Shown here piece by piece: positions 17,882 to 25,682 of a DNA stretch of 32,187 nucleotides. The notes beneath the pieces are model-generated. The model did not search any database. It was given only the letters and a program-made list of their open reading frames with translations, and was not told the DNA's origin. Origin of the DNA: an uncultured Dehalococcoidia bacterium (GTDB lineage: Bacteria; Chloroflexota; Dehalococcoidia; Lucifugimonadales; Australimonadaceae). Location: assembly GCA_937901475.1 (NCBI GenBank), contig CALGTL010000143.1:1-32187 (forward strand), in the 5' to 3' direction. Each line of letters starts with the position of its first letter. The first letter of the stretch is position 1. The translations under genes were made by a program, and so were the position numbers.

Positions 17882-18637
17882 ATGGCCCTTCTCAGCGAAG
17901 ACGACCGAAAGGTCCTCACAGAAAGATTCCGAGAAACACTAGAGAAAGACGTCAAAGTCAGGCTCTTCACCCAGTCAGATGCTCGAGGGCTTTTGCTCCT
18001 TCCAGGGCAAGAGCAGGCGCCTAGCAACGAGTCCATGAAGATGACTCGCGAATTGATGGAAGAGCTCATTGGCATGTCTCCCAAGCTAAGTCTCGAAGTT
18101 TTCGATGCTTTCAACGAGGGTGCTGATGAAGCTAAACGCCTACAGATAGAGCAAATCCCTGCGATCATCCTAGGTGATGATGATGAGGGCAGGATTCGTT
18201 TCTATGGTGCGCCAGTCGGCAACGAATTCCCGACCATTCTTACGGGGATCGAGGCCTTGTCCAAGGGCGGCCCTATGTTGAGGGGCGCAGTGGCGGATGC
18301 GGCACGTAATCTCATCGACCAACAGGTGCACCTGAGAGTGTTCGTCACCCCTACCTGACCGCACTGCCCTCGTGTGGCCCGTGCGGCCCACGCAATCGCA
18401 ATGGCGAACTCCAATGTCAAGGCAGAGGTCGTTGAGTGCCAGGAGTTCCCTGAAATGGCTCAGGCCTTTCAGGTGTCTGGTGTACCGAAGACTGTGATTA
18501 ACGATAGTGCTGAATTCGTTGGTGCTATTCCTGACGAGCTATTCATCAATGCAATTCTTCAAGCCATCGGTAAGGAAGAGGTTGACTGGGCGGCCGAGGA
18601 AGAGGATGACGCAGAGAAGCCCTCGTCCATCAGTTAA
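17882..18637 (+). CDS. Selenocysteine-containing two-fold glutaredoxin/thioredoxin-like oxidoreductase (UPHC active site)
   Basis: The reading frame is open from ATG 17882 to TAA 18637 except for TGA at 18356-18358. Read through, it gives 251 residues: an N-terminal thioredoxin-like fold without a CxxC (cis-Pro at IPA, Pro93) and a C-terminal fold beginning VFVTPT-U159-PHC162P with cis-Pro in GVPKT (Pro202). This is the layout of protein disulfide oxidoreductase/glutaredoxin-like proteins, where the same place is CPxC, so UGA replaces the attacking Cys. The tail is very acidic. The start is ATG 17882 (GGAG 6 nt upstream, family-like MALLSEDDRK), not ATG 17861. A SECIS-like hairpin follows the UGA. 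A nonsense mutation is unlikely because the downstream half is fully conserved in pattern. Likely role: thiol/selenol redox chemistry in the cytosol. Confidence 0.9.
18356..18392 (+). promoter_or_regulatory. UGA (Sec) codon with bacterial SECIS-like hairpin
   Basis: With the UGA as nucleotides 1-3, nucleotides 16-19 (CGUG) pair with 34-37 (CACG), U20 is bulged, and 21-24 (GGCC) pair with 30-33 (GGCC). This closes the 5-nt loop CGUGC. The E. coli fdhF element likewise has a short stem, one bulged U and an apical loop with GU about 22-25 nt from the UGA. The match in geometry is close and all eight pairs are Watson-Crick. Confidence 0.8.
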
Positions 18638-18662
18638 TCCTCAGCGCAGTTGATAGAACATA

Positions 18663-18694
18663 AAAGCGCCCCGGTTGATTAACCAGGGCGCTTT
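18663..18694. terminator. Bidirectional terminator hairpin
   Basis: 14-bp arms (AAAGCGCCCCGGTT and AACCAGGGCGCTTT, one G-U/C-A position) around the loop GATT. It lies between the selenoprotein gene (plus) and the Rieske gene (minus). The TAA stop of the Rieske gene is formed by the loop and the first base of the right arm. A/T pairs at the base provide short T-runs on both strands. Confidence 0.85.
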
Positions 18695-19983
18695 GGCATT
18701 GCTATGTTCGTCACAGCCGTGGGGTCCGTAGGTTTAGCATCTTTCCACGTAGCGATAACTTCGTTAATAATGGCGATTGCGTCCTCGGGTTCTCCATGCT
18801 GAAAGGAAATGTGTGTAGTGTTCTGCGCACCGGGACCAACAGCGATGGTCCCGAAGAAATCATGTACCGGCAAAGGAAGTGATACGTTGGTCGCCGGGTC
18901 GCGCACGATACACATCGGGTCTTTGTTTTCCGCAACAAGCGCTGCTTGCTCTTTCAACATCCGACGCAGAAGGATTACTCCTGTGTCGCTCTCACCCAGA
19001 GTTTCCTTAGTGCGGTCGACAACCCTCCCCTGACCTATCCACGCAACGATGTCTTGGTTGACCACGTGGCTCGTCCGAAGCAGGCCTTTCTCGTCGTACA
19101 TTGCACCGTACCAATAGGGAATGCTCGATTGATGCGGCGGCTCATGGCCAGGCGCCACGCGGTTGAGGAACCACATAACACTAAGGGTGTTCTCGTCGTC
19201 GATAGGCACACGCCACTCGAAGTGGCAAGAATACGTATGCCCTATGAACAACGCGTAGGGGAACAGGCAAACCCGTCCCCTAACCCAGTTTTCATCCTCT
19301 TCGCTCGAACCCTGCACCACTCGCCGGTAGATCATTCCGTAGTCGAATGGGTCAGCACCGATTTTGAGGTGAGGAGGGGGTTTCCCAAATACAGTGTCTA
19401 CATTTAGCTGCTGTGCCCAGTAGGCATGGAGCCACTCCACATGCACGGGGTCGATCGAATTCTCCTGCGCTTGGAACCAATTGCAGGGCAAAAGGGTGAT
19501 GCATATATCCACAAATCCGTCATCGTGCATAAACGGAGACCAGTTCGGAACCAGAGGCGCAGGCTGTGGCCCCAGGTACGCCCAAAGTAAACCAGCCTTG
19601 GGCTCCACGGGGTAACCCACGACCTTCACCTTCTCTTTGAATCTTCCTTCAGGGCGTACCGTTTCCTCGAACGGTTGCTCAATACATTGGCCTGTCTTAT
19701 CAAACATCCATCCGTGATACATACAACGGAGGCCGTTTTCTTCGGGGATTCCATAGCTCAAATCCACCCGGCGATGCGGGCAAAAGCGGCCGAGCAAACC
19801 ATAAGCCCCTGAACGGTCGCGATATAGCACTAAATCTTCGCCAAGCAAACGAACAGCCTTGGTAGGGCGCTCGTCCAACTCAGCAACCGGCGCAATCGGG
19901 TGCCAATGTCTGCGCAAGTACTCACCCATGGGAGTGCCTGAGCTAACCTCAGTAAAGAATTTGTTTTCGGCTTCCGTAAGCAT
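18679..19983 (-). CDS. Rieske-type aromatic ring-hydroxylating oxygenase, alpha subunit-like
   Basis: 434-residue non-haem iron oxygenase. It has a Rieske 2Fe-2S site Cys68-x-His70 and Cys87-x2-His90 (CPH, CMYH), and a mononuclear iron site in NSIDPVHVEWLH (Asp178, His181, His186). The C-terminal half looks like the phthalate/vanillate-demethylase group. The substrate is unknown. No reductase or ferredoxin partner is in the window. The start is ATG 19983, the second of two adjacent ATGs, placed 4 nt after AGGAGG. Extending to 20229 would run through the tRNA-Pro terminator and into the tRNA. Its stop codon is inside a terminator hairpin. Confidence 0.92.
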   Translation of the reverse strand: MLTEAENKFFTEVSSGTPMGEYLRRHWHPIAPVAELDERPTKAVRLLGEDLVLYRDRSGAYGLLGRFCPHRRVDLSYGIPEENGLRCMYHGWMFDKTGQCIEQPFEETVRPEGRFKEKVKVVGYPVEPKAGLLWAYLGPQPAPLVPNWSPFMHDDGFVDICITLLPCNWFQAQENSIDPVHVEWLHAYWAQQLNVDTVFGKPPPHLKIGADPFDYGMIYRRVVQGSSEEDENWVRGRVCLFPYALFIGHTYSCHFEWRVPIDDENTLSVMWFLNRVAPGHEPPHQSSIPYWYGAMYDEKGLLRTSHVVNQDIVAWIGQGRVVDRTKETLGESDTGVILLRRMLKEQAALVAENKDPMCIVRDPATNVSLPLPVHDFFGTIAVGPGAQNTTHISFQHGEPEDAIAIINEVIATWKDAKPTDPTAVTNIAMPKRPG

Positions 19984-20133
19984 CATCCCTCCTGCGCGAG
20001 AATGGCCATTATCAGGATAGGCATGGGCACGAACAAGCCTCTCAGCCGGTGATACGTGGCAAATAGAGTAGACGACATCTTTGCTTTGAGTGCGCCTGGA
20101 GGCAACGAGATGTATTGATTCGGGAGTCATAGC

Positions 20134-20169
20134 AAACAAAAAAGCCCTCGTCGCGAGGACGAGAGCTTT
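20134..20169 (-). terminator. Rho-independent terminator of tRNA-Pro
   Basis: On the minus strand a 12-bp stem (AAAGCTCTCGTC with GACGAGGGCTTT, one G-U) and loop CTCGC are followed by a run of T's. It lies 16 nt after the tRNA 3' end and would separate tRNA transcription from the Rieske gene. Confidence 0.88.
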
Positions 20170-20184
20170 TAAACTGCTAAAAAA

Positions 20185-20261
20185 TGGTCGGGGTGATTGG
20201 ATTCGAACCAACGGCCTCCTGCACCCCATGCAGGCGCGCTACCGGGCTGCGCCACACCCCG
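20185..20261 (-). tRNA. tRNA-Pro (anticodon GGG)
   Basis: A full 77-nt cloverleaf including encoded CCA. The acceptor stem is CGGGGTG/CACCCCG, the D stem GCGC/GCGC, the anticodon stem CCTGC/GCAGG with loop ATGGGGT (anticodon GGG), and the T stem GTTGG/CCAAT with loop TTCGAAT. A promoter-like TTGAAG...TACAGT precedes it and an intrinsic terminator follows. Confidence 0.96.
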
Positions 20262-20272
20262 ACTAAGCTCTC

Positions 20273-20302
20273 ACTGTAGCACAGAAAACGTGGACCCTTC
20301 AA
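20273..20302 (-). promoter_or_regulatory. Probable promoter of tRNA-Pro
   Basis: On the minus strand TTGAAG (20297-20302) and TACAGT (20273-20278) are 18 bp apart, with transcription expected to start a few bases before the mature tRNA 5' end. It is a fair but not perfect sigma70 match. Confidence 0.45.
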
Positions 20303-20335
20303 TGCTGGCCTATCAGGTCATTGCCTGCTTCCCGA

Positions 20336-20344
20336 TGCTATAAT
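20336..20344 (+). promoter_or_regulatory. Extended -10 promoter for prfB
   Basis: TGC-TATAAT at 20336-20344 is a perfect -10 with the TGn extension and no good -35, as expected for extended -10 promoters. The leader that follows contains a 6-bp hairpin (GTGGAG 20354-20359, CTCCAC 20369-20374) before the ribosome-binding site CGGAGAG. Confidence 0.6.
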
Positions 20345-20397
20345 TGTCACTCCGTGGAGTTACTGATGCTCCACTATCAACCCGGACGGAGAGCACT

Positions 20398-21499
20398 ATG
20401 GACGAGCTTCGCGATGCACTCGCCAACCTAGTTCAGCACATCGCCGGGATTATGGTGCGACTTTGACATTGCTAACAAGGTCATCGAAGCCAATCGGCTC
20501 GAGAAGCTAGCCTCTGAATCCGATTTCTGGAACGACTCACAGCAGGCGCAGGCAACCATGCGGCACCTCGCCCAGCTCAAGGGAACTATCGAAGGCTGGA
20601 GTGGTTTTGAAGAGCGGCTCAGGACCACCCATGAATTCATCGACCTAGCCATTGAATCCAGCGACAGCACCATGCTTGCCGACCTAGCCCTTGAAGGAGA
20701 GGCACTTCTCGCGGAAGCCGAAGAGCGCGAATTCGAGCTTGTCCTCTCAGGGGAATTCGACACTCGTAATGCCATCTTGGCCATCCATGCGGGTGCTGGA
20801 GGCACTGATTCCCAAGACTGGGCTCAGATTCTTTTCCGCATGTACATCCGTTGGGCTGAGCGCAGCGGCTACAAAGCAGAGATTCTGGATCTGTCTGAAG
20901 GTGAAGAAGCCGGAATCAAGAGCGTCACTATCGAGATTACGGGGAAGCATGCCTACGGCTACGCCAAGGCAGAGCGTGGCGTTCACCGACTCGTACGACT
21001 ATCACCGTTCGACTCTGCCCATGCCCGCCACACCTCGTTCGCGCTAGTCGAGGTTCTCCCGGAAGCCGAGGGCGAAGTTGATGTTCAAATCAATCCAGAT
21101 GACCTCAAGATTGATGTCTTCAAAGCTTCTGGCGCAGGCGGGCAGCACGTTCAAAAGAACTCCACCGCAGTCCGTATCACCCATGGACCAAGCGGACTTG
21201 TAGTCTCTTGCCAGAATGAGCGCTCCCAGCTCCAGAACAAAGAAGTTGCGCTCAGGATCCTTCGATCTCGCCTGATGGAGATTGCCGTACGTGAGCGCCT
21301 AGAGGAACGCGCCAAACTCAAAGGCGACCACATTGCCGCAGGATGGGGCAACCAGATTCGCAGTTATATTCTCCACCCATACAAGATGATTAAAGACCAC
21401 CGCACGGGGTTTGAGAGTACCAATCCTGAATTGGTGCTCGATGGGGAACTCGATCCCCTAATGCGAGCTTACTTGTTATTGAGCGTGGAAAGAGAATAA
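20398..21499 (+). CDS. prfB: Peptide chain release factor 2, with programmed +1 frameshift
   Basis: RF2 releases peptides at UGA and UAA. Translation starts at ATG 20398 (CGGAGAG upstream), reads 22 codons to CTT 20461-20463 and meets an in-frame TGA (20464-20466). Slipping +1 on CTT-TGA-C continues at 20465 to the TAA at 21499, giving 366 residues. The downstream frame carries the stop-codon-reading motif SPF (202-204) and the catalytic GGQ (247-249). An SD-like GGTG lies 3 nt before CTT, like the E. coli arrangement. This is the standard autoregulatory circuit: low RF2 favours the frameshift. It is divergent from tRNA-Pro. Confidence 0.96.
20454..20467 (+). promoter_or_regulatory. prfB +1 frameshift site
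   Basis: GGTG (20454-20457), a 3-nt spacer, then CTTTGAC (20461-20467). The slippery CUU, the UGA and the following C match the conserved RF2 recoding site. The upstream element is a shortened internal Shine-Dalgarno sequence. Confidence 0.92.
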
Positions 21500-22182
21500 A
21501 TTTCTCTGCTATACGACAGGTAGCAGGATATTTTCTTATTACTGCCTGCTACCGCCCACGCGCTTTTTCTCAAAACCCAGCTCATCTTGAACCTGGAGTT
21601 CCCGTAATAAACGGCCGTGCTTATGGTCGTTATCAAGTCCAGCAAATCTGGTGTGGAGCAAGCGCGGCAATTTCCCTCTGCTATCACGCTCCGGGTTACG
21701 TACTGGCGAAGGAGAGAATCCCGCGTTCTTGATTGGCTCGATAGCTGCTTTTTTCTTATATAAAGAAGTCATAGGAGAATGCGGGTAATAATACAAAAAC
21801 AGGACATCCATAATGAGTCGTCTCTCTCAGACTCGTAGTTCTGGGTCTCAGGCAGAGCCCCTGACTAACCTAGAAGCGTCGTATTGCTGTTCTGAATCTC
21901 CTATGCAATCGAGATGCTCAGGGCCATGTCCAGGCCTATTTGCTCCAAAGGCAGGTTTTCGACGGCCTATATTCCTGAATGATCCGCAGGGCTCCTTATA
22001 GGCAAGGTGCTACCAGTACCGAACTGACCCCAACTATCGGGTCCCACGATGGGAGTGAGACACCTAGACAGTTGCCTCTTGTATACCATCATACTAGTGG
22101 GAACAATCACTCCAAGTTCTTTTTCGCTCGCGGGCTTAAACGACTTGTGTGGCTCACTTTTCGAACCGCTACCGGACATTGC
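21500..22182. other. Intergenic stretch of about 680 bp without a convincing gene
   Basis: It follows prfB and precedes the ABC exporter. There is a 9-bp inverted repeat (GGTAGCAGG 21519-21527, CCTGCTACC 21545-21553) with CTTTTTCT shortly after, which could terminate prfB weakly. An AT-rich patch occurs near 21745-21800. Short open frames exist on both strands (for example 21539-21811 minus), but none has a ribosome-binding site, motif or neighbour support. It could hold a decayed gene or a leader of the exporter. Confidence 0.5.
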
Positions 22183-23946
22183 ATGCAGAAGTTACTGAAG
22201 CTGGCATTCCTAAGCCACCCTACACTCGTCGCGACTACAGTCGTCGTGAGCGTCCTTGTGGCATTTATTGAAGGGGCAGGTCTTGCGTTGATTTTGCCAA
22301 TCATCGAAGGCCTCGGGAAGCCAGAGTTAGTTAGACCAGAGCATCCGTTTTCCGAGGTAGTTTTCCGCGTTTTGACGCCCCTCGGCATACCATTTTCGAC
22401 CACGGCCCTAGTACTAGTTGGCTTAGCATTGTTCAGTTTCCAGAGTTTCTTGCTGTTCGTGAAGACAGTAACGACTGTCAAAGTTAGAGTCGCACTCGAG
22501 GCAAAGATGAGAACGAAATTGTTCGCGTCTTTGATGGCAGCCCCGATTTCCTACTTCGACAGTCAGCACCTCGGGCGTTTCACCAACGCTATCACTACCG
22601 AAACAAACCGTGCCAGCACCGCAGTGTTACAGCTCCTGAATGCGCTAGTCGCCGCGATGCTCATATCCGTATACCTGGCAACAGCAATCATCATTTCCTG
22701 GCAGCTTTCAATCGTTGCTGTGGGGTTAGTGGGGGCAATAGCACTCGTCGCACGCCAAACAGGGGATCTTAAGCAGCGCGGTAAGCGTATGACCGAAGCG
22801 AACACCGCGTTGAAAACCACTACGGTGGAGTACTTATCTGCGGTGCGTGACGTCAGTGCCATGGGACTGGAAGATCACGCCAACAAGGTTTTCATGCGAG
22901 TATCGCGCGGAGTCGCGCATGAACTCGTGGCTATTGAGCGGGTCATTGCAGGTTTCCGTTCTGTCTACGAAGTAGCAGCTGTCGTAATCATCGCGACGTT
23001 ACTTGCGCTGGCAGTTTTGGTGCTAGATATTCAAACGGCTGCAGTGGTTGCCTTTTTCATACTTCTATTTAGGCTTTCTCCTCGGCTTATTCTCCTGCAG
23101 AGCAACTTGTATCAATACGTAAGCGCAGTCCCAGGGTATAGGGAACTCGAACGTCTCCATGCGGAGGCACAGACAAATTGGGAGCCCGGCCAAGTTCACA
23201 CTAAGCCCGCAAAGCTTTCCGATGCCATCGAATTTCGAAAGGTGACATTCAGCTACGATGGCCTTAGTAATGCTCTTGATACGATAGACCTCCTCGTGCA
23301 GCAGGGGACAACGGTGGGGATTGTTGGCGGATCAGGGGCAGGCAAATCCACTATAGTAAATCTACTACTCCGGTTCGATGACCCCACCGCTGGCCGTGTT
23401 TTAGTAGATGGTGTAGACCTGCGTGAAATCGATGTTTATTCCTGGCGTTCCCTCATTGGGTTCGTTGGCCAGGAGCCTTTTCTTTTCCATGAATCCATCG
23501 CTCACAATCTCTCACTGGCTAATCCGACAGCAACAAACGTAGACATTCAAGCTGCTGCCAAGCAAGCAGGAGCTCATGCGTCCATCCAAGAACTTCCCGA
23601 TGGCTATGCAACCGTCCTTGGGGATAGGGGAGCACTGCTCTCGGGCGGCCTACGTCAACGCCTCGCAATTGCGCGTGCTCTAGTGCGCAATCCACAGGTA
23701 CTTTTACTCGATGAAGCGACCAGTAATCTTGATGCCCATTCTCAGGATGCGATTCAAGAGGCCATTCACGCCATGCATGGAAAGCGTACGGTGATTATCG
23801 TGGCGCACCGGCTTTCCACTATTCGTGCCTGCGATGTCATCGTCGTTTTAGAGAAGGGGAGGATTCTAGAAACAGGCACTCATGAATCCTTGCTTCGCAA
23901 GGGTGGTCAATATGCCAAATTCTATTCAGCCGAAACAGGAGAGTAG
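22183..23946 (+). CDS. ABC exporter, fused membrane and ATPase domains
   Basis: 587-residue half-transporter, probably a homodimer. The N-terminal ~310 residues contain about six membrane helices (ABC transporter type 1 fold). The ATPase has Walker A GGSGAGKST (382-390), signature LSGG (486-489), Walker B ending LLLDEAT (Asp510, Glu511) and the switch His542. It resembles lipid, peptide or drug exporters of the MsbA/ABCB kind; the cargo cannot be read from sequence. ATG 22183 is preferred because the N-terminal helix begins there. The frame is open back to 21979, but that part looks non-coding. The ribosome-binding site is weak. It stands alone, with no accessory subunit nearby. Confidence 0.9.
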   Translation: MQKLLKLAFLSHPTLVATTVVVSVLVAFIEGAGLALILPIIEGLGKPELVRPEHPFSEVVFRVLTPLGIPFSTTALVLVGLALFSFQSFLLFVKTVTTVKVRVALEAKMRTKLFASLMAAPISYFDSQHLGRFTNAITTETNRASTAVLQLLNALVAAMLISVYLATAIIISWQLSIVAVGLVGAIALVARQTGDLKQRGKRMTEANTALKTTTVEYLSAVRDVSAMGLEDHANKVFMRVSRGVAHELVAIERVIAGFRSVYEVAAVVIIATLLALAVLVLDIQTAAVVAFFILLFRLSPRLILLQSNLYQYVSAVPGYRELERLHAEAQTNWEPGQVHTKPAKLSDAIEFRKVTFSYDGLSNALDTIDLLVQQGTTVGIVGGSGAGKSTIVNLLLRFDDPTAGRVLVDGVDLREIDVYSWRSLIGFVGQEPFLFHESIAHNLSLANPTATNVDIQAAAKQAGAHASIQELPDGYATVLGDRGALLSGGLRQRLAIARALVRNPQVLLLDEATSNLDAHSQDAIQEAIHAMHGKRTVIIVAHRLSTIRACDVIVVLEKGRILETGTHESLLRKGGQYAKFYSAETGE

Positions 23947-24166
23947 GCAGCAGTTAGCAGTGGATACTCCGCATCCGGATGCGATGAACCGGCAAGTCAA
24001 GCTCCAACGCAGCGGGGTATAAGTTCCTTGCCTCTGTTGCCCAATAAGCGCTACTCGTGCGCCCCGGAGTACCAGCTCAATAGGGTTCTTTCACCTCGGT
24101 GTACCGTCCCGTTTCACAGGAACGCAGCGTAGACTGTTGCTCCAAAGTCTTGCACTGGAGTTACTC

Positions 24167-25252
24167 ATGTCTGCAATTGAAGGCATAGTCGTCGTCGTTA
24201 TCGCGCGCGACGCCTCGCCCCAGGATGTTGAAAAAGTTCAATCAGTTTCGCCTGAGCAGTTAGAGGTCGTTCCTCTGTGGCGAAGCTTGCGGCCTGATAC
24301 GGCTCGGTATTTTCCAGAAACTCACATCAAGCGGTTTGAACGTCCTGATGTCTGGATGCCAGATCTGCCTAAAGAGGAGCTCGATCGGGTTCTTCGGGAA
24401 GCGCAGGTGGCGTTCTGTGGCGGAGTCCACCCTTCTGATTTGCTCAGTCGGATGCCGAATGTGCAGTGGGCACACTTCAGCATGGCTGGACTTTCCAGCA
24501 TCCAACATTCCCAATTCTGGAGGTCCAAGATAGACGTTACGACGTCCCGTGGGTATACGGGAGCCAGGTCCATCGCAGAGATGGCGGTATTCGGTGGGAT
24601 GATGATTGCCAAAAGCTTCCAAGTAGCAGTGCGGCAGACGGATGTCCAGCATTACGACGGGAAAGCGTTCCCGCCTGCAAAGTTAGCCCAAGGGAAAACA
24701 ATGGGGGTAATAGGGCTTGGCGGCATCGGCACCAACGTGGCAAAGCTAGCCACCGGCATCGGTATGCGAGTCGTCGGCAGCAGGCGGTCGACTACGAAGC
24801 GGGGGCCAGATTCTGAAGGTGTGGTCGACGAAGTGTTTCCCCCTTCTGAACTAAAAGAAATGCTGAGCGCCTGCGATTTCGTGGTAGTTTGCGCACCAGC
24901 GACTCCAGAGACTATTGGCATGTTCACCGCGGAAGTGTTCTCCGAAGTCAAGCCAGGATCCATTTTCATCAACGTGGCTCGCGGCGAAATTGTCGACGAA
25001 AGCGCGATGATAGCCGCGTTGGAAACCGGACGCTTGGCCGGCGCCTACTTAGATGTGTTTCAGGGAAGCGAGGAAGGCGAGAAGCCACCGGCAGCGCTGA
25101 TGGCGCTGCCGAATGTGGTAATCACCCCCCACATCGCGGTTCGAGCCGACGTGCCTCAGGCCTTCTCATTAGACTTATTCTGCCAGAGTCTGCGGAAGTT
25201 TCTAAACGGAGAGCAGATTGACAACTTGGTGGACTGGGATCGTGGGTACTAG
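24167..25252 (+). CDS. D-isomer-specific 2-hydroxyacid dehydrogenase
   Basis: 361-residue NAD(P)-dependent oxidoreductase for 2-hydroxy/2-keto acids. It has the nucleotide motif GLGGIG (183-188) and SRRS, compatible with NADP, after the second strand. The catalytic Arg272 is in NVARGE, a probable acid lies in the GSEEGEKPP segment and the catalytic His322 is in TPHIA. The N-terminal substrate-domain segments (AFCGG, WAHFSMAGL) fit the glyoxylate/hydroxypyruvate reductase-like group. ATG 24167 has GGAG 7 nt upstream; TTG 24137 is rejected. It ends 22 bp before the opposing Cys-cluster gene. Confidence 0.93.
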   Translation: MSAIEGIVVVVIARDASPQDVEKVQSVSPEQLEVVPLWRSLRPDTARYFPETHIKRFERPDVWMPDLPKEELDRVLREAQVAFCGGVHPSDLLSRMPNVQWAHFSMAGLSSIQHSQFWRSKIDVTTSRGYTGARSIAEMAVFGGMMIAKSFQVAVRQTDVQHYDGKAFPPAKLAQGKTMGVIGLGGIGTNVAKLATGIGMRVVGSRRSTTKRGPDSEGVVDEVFPPSELKEMLSACDFVVVCAPATPETIGMFTAEVFSEVKPGSIFINVARGEIVDESAMIAALETGRLAGAYLDVFQGSEEGEKPPAALMALPNVVITPHIAVRADVPQAFSLDLFCQSLRKFLNGEQIDNLVDWDRGY

Positions 25253-25274
25253 GAAAGCGCCCGCGTTTAATTAA

Positions 25275-25601
25275 TCAGTTTGTAACGCTTACAACCATAG
25301 GCAGGGGTTCCTGTGCACGGCGCAAAGCCCGGTGAACCGTTCGGGGGCTGACGTGAAACCGTTTTGCCACCTGGAACACGCTTAATTTCTCTGATTCGTA
25401 CGCCTTCTGAAGTTCGAGATCTCTCCCCTGGCGACGGTAAGCCTGGTACCAGGCGGGGTTGTCGAATTTGCACTGCGGAAGCGTGCATGAGAGGCATGAT
25501 GCGGATGCTTCGCACCCTGTGTCGGCATAGTGCACTTGCTCAGGTAGGCCATCGAGCAAAGGATCGTGGCGGCTGCGGTAGGCTTTGGGATAGTTGCGCA
25601 T
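25275..25601 (-). CDS. Small Cys-cluster helix-turn-helix protein
   Basis: 108 residues. The N-terminal half has Cys30-x5-Cys36-x2-Cys39-x4-Cys44, a spacing that could bind zinc or an iron-sulfur cluster. Residues about 70-96 form a helix-turn-helix of the resolvase/sigma type (LSVFQVAKRFHVSPRTVHRALRRA). This suggests a small DNA-binding regulator with a metal or redox switch. ATG 25601 is chosen (GGGAG upstream) over ATG 25622. It is the second gene after the terminase-like gene on the same strand, 81 bp apart, so they may be co-transcribed. I know no named family with certainty. Confidence 0.8.
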   Translation of the reverse strand: MRNYPKAYRSRHDPLLDGLPEQVHYADTGCEASASCLSCTLPQCKFDNPAWYQAYRRQGRDLELQKAYESEKLSVFQVAKRFHVSPRTVHRALRRAQEPLPMVVSVTN

Positions 25602-25682
25602 TTGTGGTCTCCCTCCTGTCATTCATTCGGTAGGCAACAATTCTTGGCTCTGTACTAGTGTGTCGTCGCTTTAGGGGCAGAC

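Noticed and set aside
18356-18358. TGA read as tryptophan (changed genetic code) or as a nonsense mutation
   Set aside because: UGA ends seven other genes and prfB is present, so the code is standard. The downstream half is undamaged and the residue is an active-site Cys position, so random nonsense is unlikely.
18374-18637. Independent 87-residue gene starting at GTG 18374
   Set aside because: It has no ribosome-binding site, begins inside the SECIS-like hairpin and is the second half of a thioredoxin fold whose first strand is encoded before the UGA.
19984-20229. N-terminal extension of the Rieske protein to 20229
   Set aside because: The extension crosses a T-run terminator and the tRNA-Pro gene. 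ATG 19983 has an AGGAGG site.
21539-21811. Possible 90-residue minus-strand gene after prfB
   Set aside because: No ribosome-binding site, no recognisable motif, odd composition and overlap with a hairpin. Not supported.
21979-22182. N-terminal extension of the ABC exporter
   Set aside because: Residues there look non-coding, and the first membrane helix begins just after ATG 22183.
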